64,000 nucleotides of DNA from positions 25,634 through 89,633 of the forward strand of contig CADAEH010000009.1 of assembly GCA_902786855.1 (NCBI GenBank). Reading direction: 5' to 3'. Under the pieces are notes generated by a model, which worked only from the letters and a program-made list of their open reading frames with translations, had not been told where the DNA came from and ran no database searches. Within the stretch, counting starts at the first letter, position 1. Each line of letters begins with the position of its first letter. Below, piece after piece: positions 44,904 to 52,933 of the stretch. Source of the stretch: an uncultured Eubacteriales bacterium (GTDB taxonomy: Bacteria > Bacillota > Clostridia > Peptostreptococcales > Anaerovoracaceae). The translations under genes were made by a program, and so were the position numbers.

Positions 44904-46388
44904 TCAGTCTATGATTGTAAGAATGCTGCGAAGAAGTTCAGGCGCATCAAGTATGACGAGTGAAAGCCGTTCGCGTACACGTGAAATGCCCTGATAAAAA
45001 ATGTTCGGATATATAGAATCTGAGTCAGGCTTGATTATCCCCTTAAGGAAACCGTCTTCATCATAATGGAAATAGCTGTCCATCAGCATGACCACTTTGT
45101 CATATTCCCGTCCGATGATATGCTCAGAGCCGAAATGCTCCTCGCATTCTTCGAATTCATCTCTGCGCCCGTGACAGGCGTTGATGAATATAAAACCCTT
45201 GCGGCGGAAATATTGTATAAGATCATGGGCCTCGCTGACATTGTTGGCATAGTTTACTGTTATATCGTCATAATCATAGGTCCTGTCTGTCTGAAAGTTC
45301 AGGTGCTTGAGCTTCATGATGAAGGTGTATATCTCCATGTTCATCCTGAGCTTTTCTGACAGCTCAAACTCCCCTGAAAGACCCAGGACGCGTATCCTGC
45401 CGGCGATATTTCTCTCTTTTTCATCATTAGTAAGAACAGCGTCCGGATCTGTTGAGAAAATGCAGATCTGGCCGTTTTTTTCTGCTGAATCACATAATGC
45501 CTCGAAAGCCGCATTGCTGAGACGATGGGACTCATCTACCAGGATGAAATCGTAGCTGTTAAGCTCTGAAGAAGTGCAGACAGAATCAGCTGACATGAAA
45601 TCAAGATTGTCTATTGCCCTGCTTATGATTTCCAGACCCTCTGAGGGCTCGCCTCTGCATACGATAAGAGTGCGGCCGGATGCTGCCAGCTGTTTGGCAA
45701 GATCATAGATCAGGAGCGTTTTGCCTGTGCATGGCCTTCCTGTGATGTGGAAAAATGCGCAGTAGTGCTCACTGCTTATTCCCTTGAACAACTCGGATTT
45801 TACATAGTCCTGAGCGGGTGTCAGAAAATACTGACCCAGCAGGAATTTGTCAGGAGCCTTATCAGGTGAGATCAGATATTCAGATGCACGGAAGAGTCTG
45901 TCAATACGGCCTTCATAAGTTGAATCACACTCTCTGACAGCCTCAACGATCTCGCTTAGTTCGGTTCGGACCAGGTTACCCTTGCGGGAAAGCCTGTAGC
46001 AGGTAAGTGTATCTGTGACGACAGTAAAAAGCATCAGCTTTTTGCCCAGGAGTGTAAGATAGTGATGGTTCTTACGAAGCTGGGCAAGGATGTTTTCCTC
46101 TGTAACATCCTGCGATTTCAGCTCAATATTGAGACAGTTCCTGCCTGTGACCTTCAGAAGATCAAATTCTTTTCCTATCTGAGGAATAATGAACCCGAGA
46201 TAAAACCCGTCCAGCTCACTGATGCTGACACCGGAATCCGTAAGCGCATCAACGAGGATCCTCAGAGAATCGATCTCATGGATCTTGATGCGATGATTGT
46301 CGTGGTCTTCGGCTTCATGCTTAACAGAGATGTTGAAAAGCCCTTCATCGTGTATTCTGGAAACTCTGAAGATATTGACGGGCCTCAT
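44904..46388 (-). CDS. Nuclease-helicase-like protein (DUF2075-type P-loop NTPase)
   Basis: 494 residues. The N-terminal part shows a PD-(D/E)xK-like pattern (GKEFDLL at 72-78, then NIELK at 87-91), as in restriction-type nucleases. From about 210 a superfamily 1 helicase-like P-loop domain follows: Walker A GRPCTGKT at 217-224, Walker B FILVDESH at 281-288, and late helicase motifs (GREYDKVVML, QGISRVRERLSLVIL). It should act on DNA or RNA in the cytosol. AAAGGAG precedes the ATG. It stands alone; a defence or repair role is possible but unproven. Confidence 0.75.
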   Translation of the reverse strand: MRPVNIFRVSRIHDEGLFNISVKHEAEDHDNHRIKIHEIDSLRILVDALTDSGVSISELDGFYLGFIIPQIGKEFDLLKVTGRNCLNIELKSQDVTEENILAQLRKNHHYLTLLGKKLMLFTVVTDTLTCYRLSRKGNLVRTELSEIVEAVRECDSTYEGRIDRLFRASEYLISPDKAPDKFLLGQYFLTPAQDYVKSELFKGISSEHYCAFFHITGRPCTGKTLLIYDLAKQLAASGRTLIVCRGEPSEGLEIISRAIDNLDFMSADSVCTSSELNSYDFILVDESHRLSNAAFEALCDSAEKNGQICIFSTDPDAVLTNDEKERNIAGRIRVLGLSGEFELSEKLRMNMEIYTFIMKLKHLNFQTDRTYDYDDITVNYANNVSEAHDLIQYFRRKGFIFINACHGRRDEFEECEEHFGSEHIIGREYDKVVMLMDSYFHYDEDGFLKGIIKPDSDSIYPNIFYQGISRVRERLSLVILDAPELLRSILTIID

Positions 46389-46413
46389 GAATACTCCTTT
46401 CGTTTACAGACAG

Positions 46414-46442
46414 TTTACCGCAAAAAGGTTTTGTAGTACAAT
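46414..46442 (+). promoter_or_regulatory. Promoter of the HD-domain gene
   Basis: TTTACC (46414-46419), 17-nt spacer, TACAAT (46437-46442). Confidence 0.7.
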
Positions 46443-46514
46443 AGCTATGTCTGTCCCGGTATAACAAAATGATCCGGGAAAATTTAAGCACTATTTCAAA
46501 AAACGGAGAATAAA

Positions 46515-47090
46515 ATGGAAGCAAAACTGACACGTGAGCAGGCCAATGATCTGCTCCACAAATACGTAAAAGGCGAACACTATATTGTACACTGCTATGC
46601 AGTAGAAGCGATCATGCGCGGACTGGCAAAGCGTCTTGCGCCGGATGATGTTGAATACTGGGGTATCTGCGGACTGCTCCACGACCTCGATGAGGAAACA
46701 TGCCCATGGCGTGAGGATATGGCAACACACGGGCCTACAAGCGCCAGGATCCTGAGAGACGAAGGCTTTGGCGATCCGGTAATGGAGAACGCTATCATGG
46801 CACACAATCCTGTATGTGGCAAGAACCCTGAGACCACGCTTGAGTACGCTCTTATAGCAGCAGATCCTATGTCAGGATTCATTAAAGCTGTCGCTCAGAT
46901 CTATCCGGACAAAAAGGTCGCAAGCGTAAAGCATAAATCAGTCAACAAGAGATTCAAGGAGACCAGATTTGCTGCAGGAGCCAACAGGCAGTATATGATG
47001 GAGATAGAGAAAACTGGCATCTCCTGGGATGATTTCATAGATATCTCACTGGAAGCTATGAGAGAGGTTGCTGACGAGATCGGGCTGTAA
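46515..47090 (+). CDS. HD-domain hydrolase
   Basis: 191 residues with the metal-binding HD pattern: His in VHCYAVEAIM, the HD pair in GLLHDLDEE, further His in THGPTSARIL and HNPVCG, and Asp in AADPMSG. Members hydrolyse phosphate esters of nucleotides or signalling molecules; the substrate is unknown. AACGGAG lies 9 nt before the ATG. A TSCPD protein and serine acetyltransferase follow closely and are probably cotranscribed. Confidence 0.87.
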   Translation: MEAKLTREQANDLLHKYVKGEHYIVHCYAVEAIMRGLAKRLAPDDVEYWGICGLLHDLDEETCPWREDMATHGPTSARILRDEGFGDPVMENAIMAHNPVCGKNPETTLEYALIAADPMSGFIKAVAQIYPDKKVASVKHKSVNKRFKETRFAAGANRQYMMEIEKTGISWDDFIDISLEAMREVADEIGL

Positions 47091-47130
47091 TCATCTCTGA
47101 TGCGCGGTAACAAAAGGAAAAAATTAGTAG

Positions 47131-47388
47131 ATGAAGAAATATTTCACATTTTATCCTGAGGGCACATGCTCTCAGATGATCGAGATAGAGCTCGACGGCG
47201 ATACCGTTAAAGAGGTCATCTTCACCGGAGGCTGTAATGGCAACCTGAACGGGATATCCAAGCTTATCGAAGGAATGAAGGCAGAAGACGTCATCAGCAA
47301 ACTCGAGGGCACCAGATGCGGTTTTAAGGACACATCCTGTCCTGACCAGCTCAGCAAGGCACTCAGAGCAGCATTAGCTGAACAGTAA
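47131..47388 (+). CDS. TSCPD-domain protein
   Basis: 85 residues, the whole of a small TIGR03905/TSCPD-type protein. Cysteines lie in GTCSQM, GGCNGN, GTRCGF and DTSCPDQLSKAL; the last is the motif that names the domain. The same domain occurs at the C-terminus of class II ribonucleotide reductases, where it may bind metal. The function of the free form is not known. Start has AAAGGAAAA upstream. It sits between the HD protein and cysE. Confidence 0.88.
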   Translation: MKKYFTFYPEGTCSQMIEIELDGDTVKEVIFTGGCNGNLNGISKLIEGMKAEDVISKLEGTRCGFKDTSCPDQLSKALRAALAEQ

Positions 47389-47417
47389 ATGACGATAACT
47401 GAGGACGGAGATTTCAG

Positions 47418-48344
47418 ATGACTACACAGAGCAAGTGGGCCGGCGCAGCCCATCTGGAAGAAATAGCGGCAGAGATGACCGCTATCAATACGAAGCCTGA
47501 TGAAGGCAGCTATCTTGGCATAGAAGCTATCGTAGAGGAAGCAATAGAGCATCTTCTGACTTCGATGTTCCCTTATCACTTTGGAAAGTGGCACGGCCGT
47601 TTTGTCGAGACTGAGAAGAGAACATGGGAACTGATGCGTGCCTATGATTCCCTCAATCAGGCACTGGGGCTCGTTTATGATACAACTGAAGAGACCGCAG
47701 AAAAAGTTGAGGAACTGCTGGATACGCTTCCGCAGATACTTGAGGTACTCAAAACGGATATACAGGCCGGCTATGAAGGTGACCCGGCCGCAAAGAGCCT
47801 GGATGAGGTCGTGATCACGTATCCGGCTTTCAAAGCTATCGCCATATTCCGCATAGCTCATAAGCTGTATGAGATGAGGGTACCGCTTATCCCTCGTATC
47901 ATGACCGAGATCGCCCACAGGGTGACCGGTATTGATATACATCCGGGAGCAACTATAGGCAGATATTTCTTCATCGACCATGGCACCGGTGTCGTTATAG
48001 GTGAGACTACAGTCATAGGCGAGCATGTCAAGCTTTACCAGCATGTGACTCTCGGAGCCAAGAGCTTTGACCTCGCAGAAGACGGGACACCTGTCAAGGG
48101 AGTAAAACGTCATCCTAACATAGGAAACAATGTTGTTATCTATTCAGGAGCGACTATACTCGGTGGCGATACCAATATCGGTGATGACTGCGTCATAGGC
48201 GGTAACGTGTGGCTGACTCATTCACTCGAAGCAGGCAAGACTATAACCAACAAGTCATCCGGTCAGCAGCTGTGGCAGGGCAGGCACGAAATAGAAAGCG
48301 GAAATATAACTCTTGACGAGAATAATTCCGCACTGTTCATATAG
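47418..48344 (+). CDS. cysE: Serine O-acetyltransferase
   Basis: 308 residues, the longer EpsC-like form. An alpha-helical N-terminal domain of about 170 residues precedes the left-handed beta-helix (HPGATIGRYFFIDHGTGVVI, GEHVKLYQHVTLGA, GATILGGDTNIGDDCVIGG). The catalytic His of DIHPG/DHG is intact. It makes O-acetylserine for the CysK encoded at 16 kb. GAGGACGGAG lies upstream of the ATG. Last gene of the HD-TSCPD-cysE run. Confidence 0.92.
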   Translation: MTTQSKWAGAAHLEEIAAEMTAINTKPDEGSYLGIEAIVEEAIEHLLTSMFPYHFGKWHGRFVETEKRTWELMRAYDSLNQALGLVYDTTEETAEKVEELLDTLPQILEVLKTDIQAGYEGDPAAKSLDEVVITYPAFKAIAIFRIAHKLYEMRVPLIPRIMTEIAHRVTGIDIHPGATIGRYFFIDHGTGVVIGETTVIGEHVKLYQHVTLGAKSFDLAEDGTPVKGVKRHPNIGNNVVIYSGATILGGDTNIGDDCVIGGNVWLTHSLEAGKTITNKSSGQQLWQGRHEIESGNITLDENNSALFI

Positions 48345-48379
48345 GACGGCCAATATTGTCATTTTCAATAATAGGAGCA

Positions 48380-48417
48380 AAGAGCATCGGTAATGTTGAT
48401 GCTCTTTTGTTTTTTTG
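48380..48417 (+). terminator. Intrinsic terminator of cysE
   Basis: Perfect 9-bp stem (48380-48388 with 48398-48406), 9-nt loop, TTGTTTTTTT. Its right arm overlaps the -35 box of the tRNA-Sec promoter. Confidence 0.87.
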
Positions 48418-48424
48418 GTAGAAT
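48396..48424 (+). promoter_or_regulatory. Promoter for tRNA-Sec and selAB
   Basis: TTGATG (48396-48401), exactly 17 nt, TAGAAT (48419-48424); start near 48430. It lies inside the preceding terminator. Confidence 0.7.
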
Positions 48425-48435
48425 CACTAATGTAT

Positions 48436-48483
48436 GGGTTTACGCCCGATCACATCATGATCAGGGCTGATCATAGGCGACCT
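48436..48483 (+). other. Strong composite hairpin upstream of tRNA-Sec
   Basis: Nested helices GGGT/ACCT (48436-48439 with 48480-48483), CGCC/GGCG (48443-48446 with 48476-48479) and an 8-bp perfect stem (48457-48464 with 48467-48474). It ends one base before the expected 5' end of tRNA-Sec. Confidence 0.65.
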
Positions 48484-48577
48484 GGGGGTAGATAGGTGCT
48501 GGTGTGCCTCGCGGTCTTCAAAACCGTTTGCAGGGGGTTAGTAGCCTCCCGGGTGGGTTCGATTCCCACATACGCTG
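48484..48577 (+). tRNA. selC: tRNA-Sec, anticodon UCA
   Basis: The body is unmistakable: 6-bp D-stem (48494-48499 with 48504-48509), anticodon stem 48511-48515/48523-48527 with loop CTTCAAA (UCA at 48518-48520), a long extra arm, and a T-arm 48553-48557/48565-48569 with loop TTCGATT. The length, 94-95 nt, is normal for tRNA-Sec. The acceptor stem is odd: GGGGGTAG (48484-48491) pairs only 5 of 8 positions with ATACGCTG (48570-48577). CCA is not encoded. It lies directly before selA and selB, as in many clostridia. Confidence 0.85.
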
Positions 48578-48623
48578 TCAGACATGAGGCAGTAGGGTTG
48601 CATTTAACCCGGAGGTCGGAGAT

Positions 48624-50126
48624 ATGAAAAAAAATGAATTACTGAGGAGACTTCCCAAGATCGATGAGATAATGAAAGAGGAGTCTCTTATTGTTTTGTC
48701 TGAAAAGAAAGGAGCTTTGCTGGTAACTGAGGCGGTACGCTCTGTCATATCCAATATGAGGCAGAATATTCTTGCCCTCGATGAAGAAGATATGGCACAG
48801 CTCAGTGCAGCTGCTGAAGACGGTGAAGCAGGAAAAGCTGCTCTTGAGAAGTTCTTCAGGCAGTTTGAAACATCGGCTGTTGCAGAGGCAGCGGCAGTAA
48901 GATTGCTTCAGGATGAAGAGCTCAATCTGTATCCGCTCATCAACGCTACCGGCACGATACTGCACACTAATCTGGGCAGGGCACCAATATGCGCTGATGC
49001 GGTTAAGAACGTTGCAAGAGTATCACGCAGCTATTCCGATCTTGAGTATAACGTTATAAAAGGCACACGCGGATCGCGTCATGATCTTGTCGGCAACCTT
49101 ATCGCTGAACTCACCGGAGCTGAGGACGCGATGGTAGTCAATAATAATGCGAGCGCCACTATGATAGTTCTTGCAGCTATGGGTGCAGGTAAGGAAATCA
49201 TAGTCAGCAGAGGTGAGCTCGTCGAGATAGGCGGAGCCTTCAGGATACCGGATATCATGGCTCAGTCCGGAGCTTTTCTGACAGAGGTCGGGACCAGCAA
49301 CAAGACCAAAGTCTCAGATTATGAAAAAGCTATAATGACAAAAGAGATGGTCGCTTCCGAACCATGGAAGAATGATCCTCGCGGGATCAGAAGATTCGAA
49401 ACCGGGGCACTCATGAAGGTGCATAAGTCCAACTATGACATTGTCGGATTCACTGAAGAAGCCAGCCTTGAGGAACTGGTTGAACTGGGTAAGAAACACG
49501 ATCTGCCTGTGATATTCGATATGGGAAACGGACTGATGCTCGACATGTCAGAATACGGTCTCAATGAGCCTAATATACCCGCTTCTCTCTCGACCGGTAT
49601 AGATGTAATGCTCTTCAGCGGAGACAAACTTCTCGGCGGACCGCAGGCAGGTATCATAGTAGGCAAGAAGAAATATATCAGCAGGATGAAAAAGCATCCA
49701 CTGGCCAGAGCGATGAGAGTGGACAAGATGACATTTGCAGCTCTCGAAGCAACACTTGTAAAGTATAAAGATCCTGCTATTGCATTGAGGGATATTCCGG
49801 TGCTCAATATGATAGCAGGGAGCAGTGATGATATGAAGGCTAAAGCAGGCCGTCTTGCTGAAATAATTAAAGCGGCCAATCCAGGGCTCACTGCCGAACT
49901 GATAGAAGTAAAAGACCAGATAGGCGGAGGGTCAGCACCTTCAGTGCGACTCGACGGGTGGGCCGTAGCAGTAGGGGATGGCGGCAGATCTGCTGCCAGC
50001 ATTGAGAGGCGCCTGCGTAAAGCAGATGTACCTGTAATCGGCCGTATCCATGATGACAGGCTGCTTCTCTGCGTACGTACAATATTTGAGAATGAATTCG
50101 ATCTGGTTGCTGAGGCTCTGAAATGA
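48624..50126 (+). CDS. selA: L-seryl-tRNA(Sec) selenium transferase
   Basis: 500 residues, PLP enzyme. The conserved NATGTILHTNLGRAP, NNNASATMIVL and the PLP lysine in FSGDKLLGGPQAG (Lys335) are present. It converts Ser-tRNA-Sec to Sec-tRNA-Sec with selenophosphate from SelD. GGAGGTCGGAG precedes the ATG. Its stop overlaps the selB start (ATGA), so the two are translationally coupled. Confidence 0.97.
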   Translation: MKKNELLRRLPKIDEIMKEESLIVLSEKKGALLVTEAVRSVISNMRQNILALDEEDMAQLSAAAEDGEAGKAALEKFFRQFETSAVAEAAAVRLLQDEELNLYPLINATGTILHTNLGRAPICADAVKNVARVSRSYSDLEYNVIKGTRGSRHDLVGNLIAELTGAEDAMVVNNNASATMIVLAAMGAGKEIIVSRGELVEIGGAFRIPDIMAQSGAFLTEVGTSNKTKVSDYEKAIMTKEMVASEPWKNDPRGIRRFETGALMKVHKSNYDIVGFTEEASLEELVELGKKHDLPVIFDMGNGLMLDMSEYGLNEPNIPASLSTGIDVMLFSGDKLLGGPQAGIIVGKKKYISRMKKHPLARAMRVDKMTFAALEATLVKYKDPAIALRDIPVLNMIAGSSDDMKAKAGRLAEIIKAANPGLTAELIEVKDQIGGGSAPSVRLDGWAVAVGDGGRSAASIERRLRKADVPVIGRIHDDRLLLCVRTIFENEFDLVAEALK

Positions 50127-52051
50127 AGAACATAATAATTGGGACTGCCGGGCATGTCGATCACGGCAAAACAAGGCTGATCAAGGCGCTTTCAGGTATC
50201 GATACAGACCGCCTGGAAGAGGAGAAAAAACGCGGTATCACTATCGAACTGGGATTTGCTCACATACCTAATGATGCCGGCTACAATATAGGGGTCATAG
50301 ATGTTCCCGGCCATGAAAAGTTCATCAAAAACATGCTCGCCGGCATAGGCGGTATAGATTTCGTACTGTTTGTCGTGGCTGCAGACGAGGGCATTATGCC
50401 TCAGACCAGAGAGCACTTTGAGATACTTAATGCACTTGGGATAGATGACGGCATCATAGCTGTGACCAAGATCGATATGGTCGATGAGGAGTGGATGGAA
50501 CTTCTCCTTGATGAAGTAAAGGAATATTTCAACGGCACATTCCTTGAAGGAAAGCCGATCATACCGGTAAGCTCGGCAACAGGCGAGAATATCGAGCTGC
50601 TTCGCGATGAGATCATCGCAAAATGTGATCGTGAAAACAAGCGCCGTGAAGAGCCTGAACTCTTTCGCCTGCCTGTCGACAGGGTATTTACCATGTCGGG
50701 CTTCGGCACAGTAGTGACAGGGACCCTTGTTGACGGGACTGTAAAAGTGGGTGACGATGTCATGATATACCCACATCAGGGAGAAGGAAGCGGCGGATCC
50801 GACGGACGAAAAGCCAAGATCCGCGGGATCGAGACATACGGACATGAGACAAGTCAGGCAGTCGCCGGACAGAGGACCGCGATCAACCTTGCAGCTATAG
50901 GAAAGGATGATATCAGCAGAGGGGATGTACTTGCTGCAAAGAATGCCGTGACCGTCACAAGTATGATAGATGTAAGCCTCAAAATGTTCAGCTCTACAGA
51001 CCGTATCGTGCTTAACAACAGCCGTGTGCATCTGTATTCCGGAGCAGCTGAGGTGCTCGCAAAAGTAGTGCTGCTTGATCGTGACGCTCTCGCTGCAGGA
51101 GAGGAGTGCTACGCTCAGCTAAGGCTTGAAGAGCCGATGGCATTGAGACGCGGAGACAGGTTCATAGTCAGGTTCTATTCTCCTATCATAACTGTCGGGG
51201 GAGGTATAGTGCTCGACACACTTCCTCTCAAACACAAGCGCTTACGTGAGGATGTGCTTGCAGATATAGATGTGCTTGCCAACGGCAGTATATCTGACAT
51301 CATAGTCATGAAATCAGGCGAGCGCGGGTTCATCAGACAGGACGAGCTTGCAAGCGAACTGGGACTGCTTCCGCATGAGATGCAGGCAATAGTATCTGAA
51401 CTGACAGAAGGCAGCAATGCGAGACTGATCAAACTCAGTGACGGTACACTTCTGAGTGCGGACAGGTTCGCATGTATGAGAGGAGAACTTGAGACTATAA
51501 TCAACGATTATCATTCTGCAAATCCTCTTGCGGACGGCATACCGAGGCAGGAACTTCTCTCCAGGCTGAGACAGACCTGGTACACTGAAGACGATAAGCT
51601 GCTGCAGGCAGCTGTAAGGTACCTTATGGATCAGGGAGTACTCGAGGATCGCGGCAGATCCATAGCGCTGAGCGGGTTCAGGATAGAATATACAAAAGAG
51701 CAGCTTGCGCTTAAATCAAAGATCGCTGACATGTACAGAAAAGCCGGAGTCGAGATGCTGCGTACGGATGATATCATGGCACTTGGTCAAAAGGGCATAA
51801 TTTCTGCTATACTCGGAGATCTTGTTTCCGAAAGTGTCATAATCAAGGTCAATCCTTCGTATTATATATCAGTTCCTGCATGGGAAGAATCCGTTGCAGT
51901 AGCACGATCATTTGACGGACAATTTACTCTGGGTGAGTACCGTGATAAACTGGGTACATCACGTAAATTCGCCGCAGAACTGCTCCCTGCTATGGACAGA
52001 GCAGGATTGACGGTATTCGACGGTACTGCCCGTACAATGATCAAAAAGTAA
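50123..52051 (+). CDS. selB: Selenocysteine-specific elongation factor
   Basis: 642 residues. G-domain motifs are [13 protein letters not shown] (G1), the [10 protein letters not shown] switch, DVPGHEKF (G3) and TKID (G4). Domains II and III follow, then several winged-helix domains (residues about 390-640) that bind the SECIS hairpin. It carries Sec-tRNA to ribosomes stalled at UGA. In this window selD is a direct client. Overlaps selA by 4 bp. Confidence 0.97.
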   Translation: MKNIIIGTAGHVDHGKTRLIKALSGIDTDRLEEEKKRGITIELGFAHIPNDAGYNIGVIDVPGHEKFIKNMLAGIGGIDFVLFVVAADEGIMPQTREHFEILNALGIDDGIIAVTKIDMVDEEWMELLLDEVKEYFNGTFLEGKPIIPVSSATGENIELLRDEIIAKCDRENKRREEPELFRLPVDRVFTMSGFGTVVTGTLVDGTVKVGDDVMIYPHQGEGSGGSDGRKAKIRGIETYGHETSQAVAGQRTAINLAAIGKDDISRGDVLAAKNAVTVTSMIDVSLKMFSSTDRIVLNNSRVHLYSGAAEVLAKVVLLDRDALAAGEECYAQLRLEEPMALRRGDRFIVRFYSPIITVGGGIVLDTLPLKHKRLREDVLADIDVLANGSISDIIVMKSGERGFIRQDELASELGLLPHEMQAIVSELTEGSNARLIKLSDGTLLSADRFACMRGELETIINDYHSANPLADGIPRQELLSRLRQTWYTEDDKLLQAAVRYLMDQGVLEDRGRSIALSGFRIEYTKEQLALKSKIADMYRKAGVEMLRTDDIMALGQKGIISAILGDLVSESVIIKVNPSYYISVPAWEESVAVARSFDGQFTLGEYRDKLGTSRKFAAELLPAMDRAGLTVFDGTARTMIKK

Positions 52052-52054
52052 AAA

Positions 52055-52684
52055 ATGACAAGGAATAACAACGTTTCGAATAGAATAGCAGTATTTCTGC
52101 TGATGCTTCTGACAGCATCATTTATTCTGTTGCCCGGATGCAGCGGATCGAAAGGTGATGCTTCGGCTGTGAGAGAGGACCTTGAGTCAATGCGCTACGT
52201 GGAACTCGACTCTGCGACAGAAGCAGAGATCGAAAGTATACTGAGCGATCAGGGGAAGGAATACTTTGAGATGTTCCTTGCAAAAGCCGGCGAGTTTGAA
52301 TATGAGCTCACTGACAGCCGTGAAGCAGAATCAGGCGATGGAACTATAATAACTGTTCAGATCAAAACTTACGATTTTGCCAGCGAGTATTTAAGATCGT
52401 GGAGCGAATTTCTGGAAAAAAACGGCTCCGAAGCAGCTGAGAACAGAACGGAATCCGGCGATGAGCCGGAGCCCGAATATGATCAGGCCGAACTCTACGA
52501 AACACTGTTTAAGAACCTGAGCAGTGCAAAAGATAAAAGTTATATTACAGAAACAGAGATCCACTGCGCTGAATCTGAGGACGGAAGCTGGCATACGGAT
52601 GCAAAGACCAATACCGCAGTCAAAAACGCGATCCTCGGGGGAATGCTCAACGAGATAGCAAGCCTTGCAGGAGTCAGCTACTGA
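52055..52684 (+). CDS. Putative lipoprotein of unknown function
   Basis: 209 residues. A signal sequence ends in the lipobox ILLPGC (Cys29), so the protein should be anchored outside the membrane. The mature part is acidic and soluble with no family I recognise; it contains a Glu-rich central segment. It begins 4 nt after the selB stop without a visible ribosome site, suggesting translation by reinitiation. Its place behind selAB may be accidental, or it could serve selenium uptake; nothing in the sequence decides. Confidence 0.72.
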   Translation: MTRNNNVSNRIAVFLLMLLTASFILLPGCSGSKGDASAVREDLESMRYVELDSATEAEIESILSDQGKEYFEMFLAKAGEFEYELTDSREAESGDGTIITVQIKTYDFASEYLRSWSEFLEKNGSEAAENRTESGDEPEPEYDQAELYETLFKNLSSAKDKSYITETEIHCAESEDGSWHTDAKTNTAVKNAILGGMLNEIASLAGVSY

Positions 52685-52759
52685 TGGACCGGTTTTGCTC
52701 ATTTCAGCTGCCGGCATGACCGGACACAATCAATTCGCAATATGAAATCGCACTTATCC

Positions 52760-52785
52760 TGCATCCCGGGATGGTGCATTTTTAT
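52760..52785 (+). terminator. Terminator of the selA-selB-lipoprotein unit
   Basis: 6-bp stem (52760-52765 with 52773-52778, one G-U pair), 7-nt loop, TTTTT. Confidence 0.75.
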
Positions 52786-52816
52786 TGTATTTTTGTTAAC
52801 CAGGTGTAAAGGTATA

Positions 52817-52825
52817 TGATACAAT
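52817..52825 (+). promoter_or_regulatory. Extended -10 promoter
   Basis: TGATACAAT, a -10 box with the TGn extension, about 110 bp before the Fe-S flavoprotein gene. Confidence 0.62.
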
Positions 52826-52933
52826 GTAGGCAAATTGTGGGTTTCTGAGGAGAGATACTCATTTAAAGCTGGATGTGTCAGAACGGAATCATCTCCGGAT
52901 GACATTTCCGATTGACTCAGAGGGAGAGAAAGA

